Below are positions 10,148 to 18,476 of a stretch of DNA of 64,000 nt, piece after piece. Source of the DNA: Brevibacillus sp. DP1.3A. Its GTDB lineage: Bacteria > Bacillota > Bacilli > Brevibacillales > Brevibacillaceae. Every line of letters begins with the position of its first letter. Positions within the stretch are counted from its first letter, which is position 1. Under the pieces are notes generated by a model. It was given only the letters and a program-made list of their open reading frames with translations. It had not been told where the DNA came from and searched no databases. Location: assembly GCF_013284245.2 (NCBI RefSeq), contig NZ_CP085876.1, forward strand, positions 1,313,001 to 1,377,000, in the 5' to 3' direction. The translations under genes were made by a program, and so were the position numbers.

Positions 10148-10300
10148 ATGCTGACACCGTGCATTTTTAGAAGAGGCATTGCCTGGATCTTATTTTTCGT
10201 GCTCAGTCTGGTAATCATCCCGTTCTTCTCAGATGACGGCCAGGCTCCGACACCGTCTGCACCTGCACCTGCCACTACAAATGCAACTTCGCAGCCATAG
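10148..10300 (+). CDS. Small single-pass membrane protein with Pro/Thr/Ala-rich tail
   Basis: A 50-codon frame with a good RBS (GGAAGGGG at 10133-10140). The N-terminus is basic (FRRG), followed by one hydrophobic helix (AWILFFVLSLVIIPFF, about residues 12-27) and a polar tail rich in Pro, Thr and Ala (APTPSAPAPATTNATSQP). It could be a membrane-anchored small protein or a very short exported peptide. No family recognised. It ends 19 nt before a bidirectional terminator. Confidence 0.5.
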   Translation: MLTPCIFRRGIAWILFFVLSLVIIPFFSDDGQAPTPSAPAPATTNATSQP

Positions 10301-10319
10301 CTTTGCCCTTGTGTTCACA

Positions 10320-10356
10320 AAAAAAGACACGCCACTGACGACGGCGTGTCTTTTTG
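10320..10356. terminator. Bidirectional intrinsic terminator
   Basis: GACACGCC (10326-10333) pairs with GGCGTGTC (10343-10350), flanked by A-run and T-run. It serves the small plus-strand gene and the convergent minus-strand CAP-domain gene. Confidence 0.9.
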
Positions 10357-10367
10357 CTGCTGTAGTA

Positions 10368-11378
10368 TTAGCGAGTAACAAAATTTTGCGTGAAATACGG
10401 TCGGCCGTCTTTCATAACGATACCGACTCCGAGTTGCTTGAATTTTGGACTGAGCAAGTTTTGACGATGGCCTGCGGAGTTCATCCAGCTCATGTGGGCT
10501 TCGATCCCGTCTAGTTGTCCGTAGGCAATATTTTCACCAGCTGAGCTGTAACGAATGCCGGCTTGCTTCAAACGATCAAACGGACTTCCCGTAGATGGGG
10601 AGGTATGGTTGAAAAAGTTATTCTGGCCCATGTCTTGGCTGTGTGCTCTGGCTACTGCTGCAACTTGTTCATCCCAAGTGATAACAGGCAGCTTGGCACG
10701 TTGCCTTGCCACGTTGAGCAAGTCCAAATTTTGTTTCTCGTATGCGAGCGCTGCCTGCTTCATCTGTGCGTCTGTCAGTTTCGGCAGTTCCGGTAATTTC
10801 GAATAGGAAATGGGATACATCAAGCCAATCGCAATGGTGGCAAAATGCTCAGGAGTAGAGATGCGCACCCCTGCGACCTTATTTCCACCCAGTTGATCGA
10901 TAGAGAAGGTGATCGCCTGATTGTTTTGGATATAGGTCGGATGAGTAAGGGTATTTTTTTGGATACGCAGACTTGGGATGATCGTCAGCGTGTCTTGCGG
11001 TGCACCCCAGCTATTTTGTAGGTCTTTTGTAGTAGATCCAATCGTGATGCCATTCAGATTCAGCTTGGCTCCATTAGTAAACAACGTCACGACTTTGCCG
11101 TTTTGCAGGCCGACTTGAATATAGTTGTTCAAATCTTGATTGTAAATCCACCATTCCACGCCCGTATGACTAGGATCGATCCGGGCAGGCTTGCCTAATG
11201 TTTGTTCTACCTGTGCTGTGCTCATTCCTAGCTGAAGGTTATAGACGTCATTCGTTTTAACGGCTGCTGCTTGAGGGACAGCAGATGCAGCTGAAACAGG
11301 AAGGACAGGGGCAACGTGGCCGAGCAGAGCCAGCGAAAGGCTCAGGGCGAGGATGCTGGTTACTTTCTGTTTACGCAT
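10368..11378 (-). CDS. Secreted CAP (SCP/PR1-like) domain protein with CAP-associated N-terminal domain
   Basis: A 336-residue protein with a Sec signal peptide (MRKQ, hydrophobic core, cleavage near VSAASA). Next is a repeat-like domain of the CAP-associated type (VYNLQLGMSTAQVEQTLGKP, WWIYNQDLNNYIQVGLQNGK). The C-terminal CAP domain contains VARAHSQDMGQNNFFNHTSP, RYSSAGENIA and MNSAGHRQNLLSP, the conserved His/Glu pocket of the family. Start chosen at ATG (11378), preceded on the minus strand by GAGGAGG; the longer frame has no RBS. It resembles YlbC/YkwD-type proteins. Function in the family is poorly defined. Confidence 0.88.
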   Translation of the reverse strand: MRKQKVTSILALSLSLALLGHVAPVLPVSAASAVPQAAAVKTNDVYNLQLGMSTAQVEQTLGKPARIDPSHTGVEWWIYNQDLNNYIQVGLQNGKVVTLFTNGAKLNLNGITIGSTTKDLQNSWGAPQDTLTIIPSLRIQKNTLTHPTYIQNNQAITFSIDQLGGNKVAGVRISTPEHFATIAIGLMYPISYSKLPELPKLTDAQMKQAALAYEKQNLDLLNVARQRAKLPVITWDEQVAAVARAHSQDMGQNNFFNHTSPSTGSPFDRLKQAGIRYSSAGENIAYGQLDGIEAHMSWMNSAGHRQNLLSPKFKQLGVGIVMKDGRPYFTQNFVTR

Positions 11379-11465
11379 GTATCTTCCTCCTCGGTTGGGA
11401 TAGGATCTGCCTTGTTGGTAATGGTATCGGCAGGAAGCGGCTACAAAAATAGGGACCAAGGATGC

Positions 11466-11497
11466 AAAAATAAAACCCCCGCAATAAAGCGGAGGTT
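11466..11497 (-). terminator. Intrinsic terminator of the sppA-RDD operon
   Basis: On the minus strand AACCTCCGC and GCGGGGGTT form a stem followed by TTATTTTT. The stop codon of the RDD gene lies at the stem base. Confidence 0.85.
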
Positions 11498-11987
11498 ATG
11501 GTCGACGATCCCGGATGACATACGTTTTGGCGATCAGATCATGCCAACCTTGCTTACGTGGGTGCCATGCAACCCATAGATAGCCCAGTCCGAAAATGAG
11601 TGAAGCAACGAATTTGCCGATGACTTCTCGTAATAATACTTGTCCGCCTGTCAGATTGCCTCGCGCCTGTCTGGCACTGATGACACGGATGCCTGTGATC
11701 AGCTTTCCCAAGGTTTGTCCGGTCCACCAGGTCAGCAAGATCATATAGAGGAGATCAAACAACACCTCTACCAAATCGATGAAGTGAAAAGAGGCGTAAG
11801 GAACGGAAAAAACACGCCGTAACGGATTGAAAACGAGGTAGCTAATCCCGATCAAGAACATCGAATCAAGGAGCGATGCTACGACACGAATCCAAAAGCC
11901 TGCATATGAATGCTGTGGATGGGCTTCTGGATAGGGCTCATGGGATACAGGATCATGTGCTTTTTCATCGTCGGGAAGCTGGTTCAT
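11496..11987 (-). CDS. RDD family membrane protein (YteJ-like)
   Basis: A 163-residue protein with a polar, His-rich N-terminus (residues 1-30) followed by the RDD domain: YAGFWIRVVASLLDSMFLIGI carries the Arg and Asp signature, a second helix follows (LLYMILLTWWTGQTLGKLITGIRV), and a third sits near GLGYLWVAW. RBS AAAGGAGTG precedes ATG 11987. It starts 30 nt after sppA on the same strand, the same pairing as sppA-yteJ in B. subtilis, where the partner modulates SppA. That role here is inferred from synteny. Confidence 0.88.
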   Translation of the reverse strand: MNQLPDDEKAHDPVSHEPYPEAHPQHSYAGFWIRVVASLLDSMFLIGISYLVFNPLRRVFSVPYASFHFIDLVEVLFDLLYMILLTWWTGQTLGKLITGIRVISARQARGNLTGGQVLLREVIGKFVASLIFGLGYLWVAWHPRKQGWHDLIAKTYVIRDRRP

Positions 11988-12017
11988 GAGAAGTCACTCC
12001 TTTCCTTTTTAACAGGC

Positions 12018-12983
12018 TTAGGGCATGAACTGATACAGTAGACGAGGTGAACTTTGGCGGTCCCATATTCGATTGAGACCAAGCGGATCAGGATTCGACC
12101 AGTATTGCTTCATACTGAATAACAGCTTGCTGATGGAGAGCTGGTCTGCATAGCGTATGACCATGGCTTCTTTTTCTCCAGACAAAGAGAGGGCATAGCG
12201 AGTCGCTTCCTCCAAATCGCCGAATTCATCGATGAGACCCAGGCGTTTTGCTTGCTCACCGGAATAGACACGGCCGTCAGCGATTTCCAGCACGCGTTGA
12301 CGGGAGAGGTTGCGGCCTTTAACGATGACGTCGACGAAATTGTTGTAGCTTTCGTTGACGAGTGTTTGGAAAATGTGCCGTTCTGGGTCCGTTAGTGGCC
12401 GGGATGGACTGCCGATGTCCTTGAAGCGTCCGCTTTTGATCGCGTATTGATGTACACCCAGTTTGTTCGCAGCTTCACTATAGTTAAACAGGTTGAAAAT
12501 CACGCCGAGACTGCCAGTCAGTGTGTTGGGATTGGCAAAAATCGCATCGCCTGTTGTGGCCAAGTAATAGCCGCCTGAGGCTGCTGTGGAACCCATGCTG
12601 ACGACAATGGGAAGATTGCGAACTTGCTTGAGCCGTAGCAAGCGTCTGTGTAATTCATCGGTAGCGACGACCTCTCCACCTGGACTATCAATACGAAGGA
12701 CCACGGCTTTCACCAGTTCATCCTCTTCAATTCGGCGTAGCTGTTCAGTCAATAGCTCCGTCATCGAAGGCACCCCAGCGCTATTTTGTTGCCCCGAAAT
12801 AACGCCGTTCACAAATAGCTGCACAATTTTGCTGTTGCCATAGCCCGATACTACATTTTCTTCCCAAGCAAACCCAGGATGGTCGACGAGATCTGTATAA
12901 GTCCCGTAAATACCCTCCACCAAAAGCCCTAATAGAAAAACGACCAGTACAATTACGAGAGCGACCCATTTTTTTCGATGCAT
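12018..12983 (-). CDS. sppA: Signal peptide peptidase SppA (S49 serine protease)
   Basis: A 321-residue membrane-anchored protease that degrades leftover signal peptides. One N-terminal anchor (WVALVIVLVVFLLGLLVEGI) precedes the S49 domain. It includes VLRIDSPGGEVVATDEL, the catalytic serine in SMGSTAASGGYYLA (about residue 146) and the catalytic lysine in YAIKSGRFKDIGS (about 198). The length fits the short Gram-positive SppA form. ATG 12983 follows GAGGTGG; the upstream extension in the same frame lacks an RBS. It is the first gene of the sppA-RDD operon. Confidence 0.94.
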   Translation of the reverse strand: MHRKKWVALVIVLVVFLLGLLVEGIYGTYTDLVDHPGFAWEENVVSGYGNSKIVQLFVNGVISGQQNSAGVPSMTELLTEQLRRIEEDELVKAVVLRIDSPGGEVVATDELHRRLLRLKQVRNLPIVVSMGSTAASGGYYLATTGDAIFANPNTLTGSLGVIFNLFNYSEAANKLGVHQYAIKSGRFKDIGSPSRPLTDPERHIFQTLVNESYNNFVDVIVKGRNLSRQRVLEIADGRVYSGEQAKRLGLIDEFGDLEEATRYALSLSGEKEAMVIRYADQLSISKLLFSMKQYWSNPDPLGLNRIWDRQSSPRLLYQFMP

Positions 12984-13121
12984 GAAAACCACCTCACACT
13001 TAGCATGAGCCGTCGAGGGCAGAGTTACGCATGGGACGAGCACTGGAAAAAATGGGATTGACGTGATCGGCTACGAGGCTGGCAACCAAAGGCTGAACAG
13101 TAAATTCATGCAATTTTTTGA

Positions 13122-13174
13122 CTATTGCGGTAAAATGAAATAACAAGAACGACAAGCTTGTTTTATCGCAATAG
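13122..13174. promoter_or_regulatory. Inverted repeat in the leader of the ABC ATPase gene
   Basis: CTATTGCGGTAAAA (13122-13135) and TTTTATCGCAATAG (13161-13174) are complementary over 14 positions with a single G-T pair. The right arm ends directly at the GGGGGA ribosome binding site of the 13187 gene. A weak TTGACT lies at 13118. It could be a two-half-site operator or an mRNA hairpin next to the RBS. No known riboswitch recognised. Confidence 0.55.
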
Positions 13175-13186
13175 GGGGACAGACAA

Positions 13187-13915
13187 ATGATTATACAGGT
13201 GTCGGATTTGACGAAGAACTACGGCGATCTGAAAGTGTTGAAGGGCATTACGACTCAGGTAGCAGAAAAGGAAGTAGTCTGCGTCATTGGTCCGTCTGGC
13301 TCGGGCAAGAGCACGTTTTTACGTTGCTTGAATCAGTTGGAGGAAATGAGCAGCGGAAAGATTGTCATCAATGGACATAATTTGTCAGACCCCAAGACCG
13401 ATATGAATAAAGTCAGAGAAGAGGTTGGGATGGTCTTTCAGCGCTTTAATCTCTTTCCGCATAAAACGGTGCTGGAAAACGTCATGCTGGCTCCTGTAAA
13501 AGTGAAGAAAATGTCCCAGGAAGAAGCCCGCAAGCAAGGCTTGGCTCTCTTGCAGAAGGTAGGGCTTCAGGATAAGGCCGATGTGTATCCCGAGCGGCTG
13601 TCTGGGGGGCAGATGCAGCGAGTGGCAATTGCAAGAGCACTCGCCATGAATCCAAAGGTTATGCTGTTTGATGAACCGACTTCTGCCCTAGACCCGGAGC
13701 TGGTAGGAGAGGTGCTTGCCGTCATCAAAAATTTAGCCAAAGAAGGCATGACAATGGTGATCGTGACGCACGAAATGAATTTTGCTAAGGAAGTGGGCGA
13801 CCGAATCATTTTTATGGATCAAGGTATCATCATGGCAGAAGGTCATCCCAGTGAGGTTTTTGGCAATAACGTTAACGATCGCTTGCGTTCGTTCTTGGGC
13901 AAGGTATTGGCGTAA
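13187..13915 (+). CDS. Polar amino acid ABC transporter ATP-binding protein (GlnQ-like), unpaired
   Basis: A 242-residue cytoplasmic ATPase of the GlnQ/HisP class. Walker A is GPSGSGKST (about residue 33), the Q-loop [11 protein letters not shown] (about 83), signature LSGGQMQR (about 135), Walker [15 protein letters not shown] (about 158) and the switch His in [10 protein letters not shown]. Length and spacing fit glutamine/arginine-type importers. No permease or solute-binding gene is adjacent: upstream is divergent sppA and downstream a convergent deacetylase. It may share permeases encoded elsewhere. RBS GGGGGAC precedes ATG 13187. Confidence 0.9.
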   Translation: MIIQVSDLTKNYGDLKVLKGITTQVAEKEVVCVIGPSGSGKSTFLRCLNQLEEMSSGKIVINGHNLSDPKTDMNKVREEVGMVFQRFNLFPHKTVLENVMLAPVKVKKMSQEEARKQGLALLQKVGLQDKADVYPERLSGGQMQRVAIARALAMNPKVMLFDEPTSALDPELVGEVLAVIKNLAKEGMTMVIVTHEMNFAKEVGDRIIFMDQGIIMAEGHPSEVFGNNVNDRLRSFLGKVLA

Positions 13916-13923
13916 AAAAGAAG

Positions 13924-13970
13924 GGCACCAGTTGCTTCGTTTCGCTTCAGGAAAACGAGGCATTGGTGCC
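13924..13970. terminator. Bidirectional terminator between convergent genes
   Basis: GGCACCAGTTGCTTCGTT and its imperfect complement ending CATTGGTGCC (to 13970) form a long stem between the ATPase gene and the minus-strand deacetylase gene. Confidence 0.75.
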
Positions 13971-13973
13971 GTA

Positions 13974-14675
13974 TTATTTTGCTGCATCCAACAATTGACT
14001 GACCGTGACAAATCGATAGCCCTGCGAACGCAAATCCGTGATGAGCTCCCGGAGTGCAGCGACTGTTTGCCGTTGGTTTAGACCCCCATCATGAAACAGG
14101 ATGATATCCCCGGAGGAGACATTGCTCTTGACGCTTTTGGCAATGACGTTAGCCGTACGTGCCAAAGACCAATCACGAGGATCAATCGACCAGTGAATGA
14201 TGTCGTAGCCACTGGATTGAACCGCATTCATGACGTCATGTGTCAGGATGCCGTAGGGTGGACGGTAGTATTGCGCCAAAATGCCGGTCGTCTTCAAAAT
14301 GGAGCGTTCTGCATGCTTGATTTCTTCGTACACTTCATGCTCGGTCAGCTTGTTCAGATCAAAATGGTGGTAGCCGTGGTTGCCGATTTCATGTCCAGCC
14401 TTGTAAATCCACTGCATGACCTTTGGATGCTTGTCCACTTGGGAGCCAAGGACAAAAAACGTAGCGCGAACGTTGTACTGATGCAGCACTTCAAGAATTT
14501 TGGGCGTATAGATAGCATCCGGCCCATCATCAAAAGTGAGAGCGACGACCTTTTTCTCTGTGTCGATTCTGTGGATCGGCTCATACGAAGGCAGTGTTTG
14601 CTGAGCAAAAGCAGGTAGGGTGCCGTAGCCAAGAAGGCAGGCGAAAAGCAAGGCGTACCGTATGCATTTGCGCAT
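13974..14675 (-). CDS. Secreted polysaccharide deacetylase (NodB domain)
   Basis: A 233-residue protein with a signal peptide (MRKCIRYALLFACLLGYG, cleavage near AFA) and a NodB (CE4) domain. All five motifs are visible: TFDDGP (about residue 49), HEIGNHGYHH (zinc histidines, about 95), RPPYG (about 138), IDPRDW (about 160) and ILFHDG (about 190). It is a metal-dependent de-N-acetylase acting outside the membrane, probably on peptidoglycan or another amino-sugar polymer. ATG 14675 is preferred; a TTG two codons earlier is possible. GAAGGAGG lies upstream on the minus strand. Confidence 0.9.
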   Translation of the reverse strand: MRKCIRYALLFACLLGYGTLPAFAQQTLPSYEPIHRIDTEKKVVALTFDDGPDAIYTPKILEVLHQYNVRATFFVLGSQVDKHPKVMQWIYKAGHEIGNHGYHHFDLNKLTEHEVYEEIKHAERSILKTTGILAQYYRPPYGILTHDVMNAVQSSGYDIIHWSIDPRDWSLARTANVIAKSVKSNVSSGDIILFHDGGLNQRQTVAALRELITDLRSQGYRFVTVSQLLDAAK

Positions 14676-14816
14676 GAACAATCGCCTCCTTCTTCTGGGA
14701 TGTGATTAGGTTCACCTCCTGCTAGGGAAAACATGCTACCAAAAGAAAACAGCGGTCAGAGTGGGTGGCGGTTATGTTAAAATGGAAGAACCGTACATAG
14801 GAGAGGAGAGAGTTTG

Positions 14817-15629
14817 GTGGAACTCCGCGGTATTTTGCAAGGACTAACACACGAGTACCATGGAGGGGACAAGCCGGTAGACTACTATTTGAATATCGGT
14901 GAAGATCGCCTTCCGCTTAATGAATGGCTGGGCAGTGAATTGACGATTTCGTTTTTAGGCGAAAAAAATTGCATTGCCTGTGGCCGCAAAACAAACAAGA
15001 CGTTTAACAGCGGGTATTGCTATCCCTGTTTTACCAAACTGCCAGAAAATGACTTGTGCATCGTCAAGCCGCATGAATGTCATTTTGAATTGGGGACTTG
15101 CCGGGACGAGAGCTTTGGCGAGAGATATTGCATGATTCCTCATTTTGTTTATCTGGCAGTATCGAGTGATATAAAGGTAGGATTGACTCGCAAGCATAAT
15201 GAATTGAGACGCTGGGTGGATCAAGGCGCAATTCGCGCGATTCCGATTGCGGAGCTTCCCACTCGTCGGATGGCTGGGGAGCTTGAATTCCACTTGAGTC
15301 AGTTTTTGCCAGACAAGACCAACTGGCGCAAAATGCTCAAGGGAGATGTGAAGGAAATCGACTTGCTCGCCATGCGTGACGAAGTGTACGGTCATTTTCC
15401 TGAACAGTTTAAAGCATTCCAATATCGCGAGGACGAATGGGTAGATATTGCTTATCCGATCTTGGAGTCGTTGGATAAAATTAATTCTAAGACGCTCGAT
15501 AAAGAAGAACAGCTCGGCGGGCGATTGATCGGTGTGAAAGCACAGTATTTGATTTTTGAAAATGGTGTATTCCAGACGAGAAAGCACGCTGGCTATCAAG
15601 TTGAGATCAAGGCAAAACCATCTGCATAA
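14817..15629 (+). CDS. DUF2797 family zinc-knuckle protein
   Basis: About 270 residues. The N-terminal part has LRGILQGLTHEYHGGDKPVD and a four-cysteine cluster (CIACGRKTNKTFNSGYCYPC, residues 52-71) that likely binds zinc. The middle shows HECHFELGTC, YLAVSSDIKVGLTRK and RRWVDQGA. This order is that of the uncharacterised DUF2797 family, whose middle part may be nuclease-like. GTG 14817 is about 7 nt from GAGAGGAGAG; TTG 14814 is equally possible. Function unknown. Confidence 0.82.
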   Translation: MELRGILQGLTHEYHGGDKPVDYYLNIGEDRLPLNEWLGSELTISFLGEKNCIACGRKTNKTFNSGYCYPCFTKLPENDLCIVKPHECHFELGTCRDESFGERYCMIPHFVYLAVSSDIKVGLTRKHNELRRWVDQGAIRAIPIAELPTRRMAGELEFHLSQFLPDKTNWRKMLKGDVKEIDLLAMRDEVYGHFPEQFKAFQYREDEWVDIAYPILESLDKINSKTLDKEEQLGGRLIGVKAQYLIFENGVFQTRKHAGYQVEIKAKPSA

Positions 15630-15676
15630 TGACGTGCAAACTCCTCACACTAGGAAAAGTGAAGGAGGATGGGCAG

Positions 15677-15850
15677 ATGGATGAGCACATTGAGTACACC
15701 ATGCCTTTAACCGGGACACTGGCTGAGGCTGTGGAAGACCAGAATGCCAAGCAACTAGGGGTGCCCTTCTCGCCGCTTTCGCAAATGTGGCAGGTAAATC
15801 CTGACCAGACGAATGAAGAAGATCATACAAAGAGCGAGCGCACCGAATAA
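15677..15850 (+). CDS. Small hypothetical protein
   Basis: A 57-residue acidic, hydrophilic protein with a strong RBS (GAAGGAGG at 15661-15668, 8 nt before ATG 15677). The frame is open to 15629, but the upstream start lacks an RBS. It has no membrane segment. The end is rich in Asn, Glu and Asp. It is probably cotranscribed with the DUF2797 gene. No family recognised. Confidence 0.6.
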   Translation: MDEHIEYTMPLTGTLAEAVEDQNAKQLGVPFSPLSQMWQVNPDQTNEEDHTKSERTE

Positions 15851-15878
15851 CGGATTCCACAGGAGAAGCAAACGTATG

Positions 15879-15914
15879 ACGACAGCCAGAAGACAGGGAC
15901 GGCTGTCGTTTTTG
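15879..15914 (+). terminator. Intrinsic terminator
   Basis: ACGACAGCC (15879-15887) pairs with GGCTGTCGT (15901-15909), followed by TTTTTGT. Confidence 0.88.
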
Positions 15915-15942
15915 TCAGAAACGAAAAAGCGAGGAAATGATC

Positions 15943-16308
15943 ATGACGATGAAAGCCTACCTATACAACAAATGTGATACATGCCGCAAAGCGAAAAAAT
16001 GGCTCACGGATCAAAATATTGGCTTCGAAGAAATTCCGATTGTGGATGCACCACCGTCCAAAGAAGAACTGCGCCAAATATGGCAGACAAGCGGACTCGA
16101 TTTACGCAAGTTTTTCAATGTGAGCGGTGTCCATTACCGCGAGCTGGGCTTGAAGGACAAGCTTCCTACGATGTCAGAGGATGAAATGCTGGAGCTGTTG
16201 GCTTCCAATGGCAAGCTGATCAAACGGCCTCTTATCGCAAGCGATCAAACCGTAACCCTTGGTTTCAAAGAAGAAGAGCTGGAGAAGGCTTGGGGAGGGA
16301 AGGCATGA
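15943..16308 (+). CDS. ArsC/Spx family protein (YusI-like)
   Basis: A 121-residue thioredoxin-fold protein of the ArsC/Spx/MgsR group. It has a CDTCRKAKKWL redox motif (residues 9-12 are CxxC), IPIVDAPPSKEEL, DLRKFFNVSGVHYRELGL and the C-terminal KRPLIASDQTVTLGFKEEE pattern. The CxxC and its place a few genes before gcvH match B. subtilis YusI more than Spx itself. ATG 15943 is about 6 nt from GAGGAA; ATG 15937 is too close. The stop overlaps the next start (ATGATG). Regulatory or oxidoreductase role unknown. Confidence 0.85.
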   Translation: MTMKAYLYNKCDTCRKAKKWLTDQNIGFEEIPIVDAPPSKEELRQIWQTSGLDLRKFFNVSGVHYRELGLKDKLPTMSEDEMLELLASNGKLIKRPLIASDQTVTLGFKEEELEKAWGGKA

Positions 16309-17495
16309 TGCGCCAACCTTCCAAAAGATTGAACCATCTTTCCGCCGATATTTTTTCAGAGATGGAGGCTCGCAAAAGGGAAGTTGCCAAAACAAGAACG
16401 GTATACGACTTGAGCATTGGCAGTCCTGATCAGCAGCCTGACGAGAAGCTACTGCAAACGTTAATCCATGCCATCCAGCAACCAACTGCTTTTCGCTATC
16501 CGTTGAGCGATGGAACGGAGACCTTCCGAGAAGAGGTCGCCCGCTGGTATCAATATCGTTTTGGGGTGGAGCTAGCGTCAGATGGGGAGGTTCATTCCTT
16601 GATGGGGTCCCAGGATGGTTTGGCTCACTTTGCTTTAGCATGGACCGATCCTGGAGATATCGTTCTCGTACCTGATCCTGGGTATCCGATCTACGAAGGA
16701 AGCGTTCATTTGGCGGGAGCGGTACCTTACCGGATGCCACTGCGGGCAGAAAATGAATTTTTGCCAAAGCTGTCAGACATTCCAGAGGAGATAGCGGCTC
16801 GTGCAACGTTCATGATTCTGAACTATCCGAATAATCCGGTTTCCGCGGTTGCTACCCTTGCCTTTTTTGAAGAGGTTGTGGCTTTTGCCAAGCGTTTTGA
16901 TATTATCGTGGTTCATGATTTGGCTTATTCGGAGATGGTGTTTGACGGCTACCAAGCGCCGAGCTTCTTGCAAGTGCCAGGAGCGAAGGAAGTGGGAATT
17001 GAATTTAATTCGTTTTCCAAGAGCTTCAACATGGCAGGTTGCCGGATCGCTTACGTTGTAGGGAATGCAGACATCATCAAGCCGCTTGCAATTGTAAAAT
17101 CCAATATTGATTACGGTGTCTTTTTGCCTGTACAGCAAATGGCCATTGAGGCTTTGCGAAGGGATCGGGAGTCCGGGAGGAAAAACACAGTCGCGCCCGT
17201 TTACCAAGAACGGCGTGATGTGCTGCTGGGGGCATTGGCAAAAGCAGGATGGAACATTCCATCTCCAAAGGCGACCATGTTCGTCTGGGCAGCTGTACCG
17301 AACGGCTGGACGTCACGAGAGTTTGCCTTCGCTTTACTGGAGAAAGCCGGGGTCGTGGTCGTTCCGGGAAGTGCCTTCGGCGAAGAAGGAGAAGGGTATG
17401 TACGAATTGCTCTCGTCCAACCTCCAGAGATCCTGTTAGAGGCTGTGGCTGCCATCGATCAATCCGGGATTCTTCGCATGAAAACAAGTGTGTAG
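16305..17495 (+). CDS. PLP-dependent aminotransferase, class I/II
   Basis: A 396-residue fold-type I aminotransferase. Visible motifs are YPLSDGTETFREEVARWY, LMGSQDGLAHF (phosphate-binding), NYPNNPVSAVA, VVHDLAYSEMVFDG (PLP-binding Asp/Tyr) and SFSKSFNMAGCRIAYVVG with the Schiff-base lysine (about residue 235). It resembles the LL-diaminopimelate/PatA-type group acting on amino-acid or keto-acid substrates. The exact substrate is not readable. It overlaps the upstream YusI-like gene by 4 nt and precedes a thioredoxin-like gene. Confidence 0.9.
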   Translation: MMRQPSKRLNHLSADIFSEMEARKREVAKTRTVYDLSIGSPDQQPDEKLLQTLIHAIQQPTAFRYPLSDGTETFREEVARWYQYRFGVELASDGEVHSLMGSQDGLAHFALAWTDPGDIVLVPDPGYPIYEGSVHLAGAVPYRMPLRAENEFLPKLSDIPEEIAARATFMILNYPNNPVSAVATLAFFEEVVAFAKRFDIIVVHDLAYSEMVFDGYQAPSFLQVPGAKEVGIEFNSFSKSFNMAGCRIAYVVGNADIIKPLAIVKSNIDYGVFLPVQQMAIEALRRDRESGRKNTVAPVYQERRDVLLGALAKAGWNIPSPKATMFVWAAVPNGWTSREFAFALLEKAGVVVVPGSAFGEEGEGYVRIALVQPPEILLEAVAAIDQSGILRMKTSV

Positions 17496-17528
17496 CAGTT
17501 GAAGTCAAAAAAGAGGGGATGAGCTTTC

Positions 17529-17981
17529 ATGCGTTTGCGCGAAGAAATGCCTGACTTTTCTGGGATTACGGAGTGGATCAACGGGCAAGTAACCAAAGCC
17601 GATTTGGCTGGAAGTCCTGTATTGGTACATATCTGGTCCGTCAGTTGCTACATGTGCAAGGAATCGATGCCAAGCATAAACGAATGGCGAGATCAATACG
17701 CTGCTAACGGTTTGAAAGTCATTGGAATTCATATGCCTCATTCGGAAAAAGATACAGACATCGAGATGATCAAGAAGGCGATTGCAGAACAACATTTGAC
17801 ACACCCTATTGCAATCGATAATGATAGAAAGACAGTCGATGCATTCCAGAATGAATACGTCCCCGCTTTTTACTTGTTTGACGAGGCTCTCCAGTTACGT
17901 CACTTTCAGGCAGGAGAGAAGGGTCTCCAACTGGTAAAAAAACGCTTGTTCAGAATTTTGGGGATCGAAGAGGAATCCTAG
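17529..17981 (+). CDS. Thioredoxin/TlpA-like thiol-disulfide protein, no signal peptide
   Basis: A 150-residue redoxin-fold protein. WSVSCYMCKESMP carries the CxxC active site (about residues 40-43); VIGIHMPHSEKDTDIEMIKKAI and the cis-proline region YVPAFYLFDE follow. It resembles TlpA/ResA-type oxidoreductases but has no signal peptide or membrane anchor, so it is probably cytoplasmic. It starts about 30 nt after the aminotransferase, with GAGGGGATG as RBS. Confidence 0.82.
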   Translation: MRLREEMPDFSGITEWINGQVTKADLAGSPVLVHIWSVSCYMCKESMPSINEWRDQYAANGLKVIGIHMPHSEKDTDIEMIKKAIAEQHLTHPIAIDNDRKTVDAFQNEYVPAFYLFDEALQLRHFQAGEKGLQLVKKRLFRILGIEEES

Positions 17982-18040
17982 AATGTTCGTCTAATTATGT
18001 ATGTGTAATGGATTGTACCCGATAGGAGGATATGTAAACG

Positions 18041-18421
18041 ATGGAATTCCCGAAAAATCTACGTTACAGTGAAGAGCATGAGTGGGTGCGAGTAGAAGGA
18101 AACAAGGCGTACATCGGAATCACTTCTTTTGCTCAATCAGAGCTGGGTGACATCGTGTTTGTCGAGTTGCCTGAGGTAGGCGCGACAATCCAACAGGATG
18201 AGCCGTTTGGCAGCGTGGAATCGGTAAAAACCGTTTCTGAACTGTACGCTCCTGTAACTGGTAAAGTAGTAGAAGTAAATGGCGAACTGGAAGACGCTCC
18301 TGAACTGGTTAACTCTTCGCCATACGAGCAAGCATGGATGATCGTCGTCGAATTGTCTGATACAGCTGAGCTGGACAAGCTGATGGATGCAGACAAATAC
18401 GAAGCGATGGTAAAAGAATAG
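18041..18421 (+). CDS. gcvH: Glycine cleavage system H protein
   Basis: A 126-residue lipoyl carrier. [12 protein letters not shown] at the N-terminus and [18 protein letters not shown] with the lipoylated lysine (about residue 64) are diagnostic. It shuttles the aminomethyl group in glycine decarboxylation; in Bacillales it is also the entry point of octanoyl/lipoyl transfer to other complexes. The P, T and L genes are not adjacent, as is usual in this group. GGAGGATATGTAAACG precedes the ATG. Confidence 0.97.
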   Translation: MEFPKNLRYSEEHEWVRVEGNKAYIGITSFAQSELGDIVFVELPEVGATIQQDEPFGSVESVKTVSELYAPVTGKVVEVNGELEDAPELVNSSPYEQAWMIVVELSDTAELDKLMDADKYEAMVKE

Positions 18422-18427
18422 GAAACA

Positions 18428-18465
18428 AAAAAAGCCGGGGCTTTTATGCTCCGGCTTTTCTTTAT
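18428..18465. terminator. Bidirectional terminator between gcvH and the chemoreceptor gene
   Basis: AAAGCCGGGGC (18431-18441) pairs with GCTCCGGCTTT (18448-18458), flanked by A- and T-runs. Confidence 0.9.
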
Positions 18466-18476
18466 TTATGGACGAA

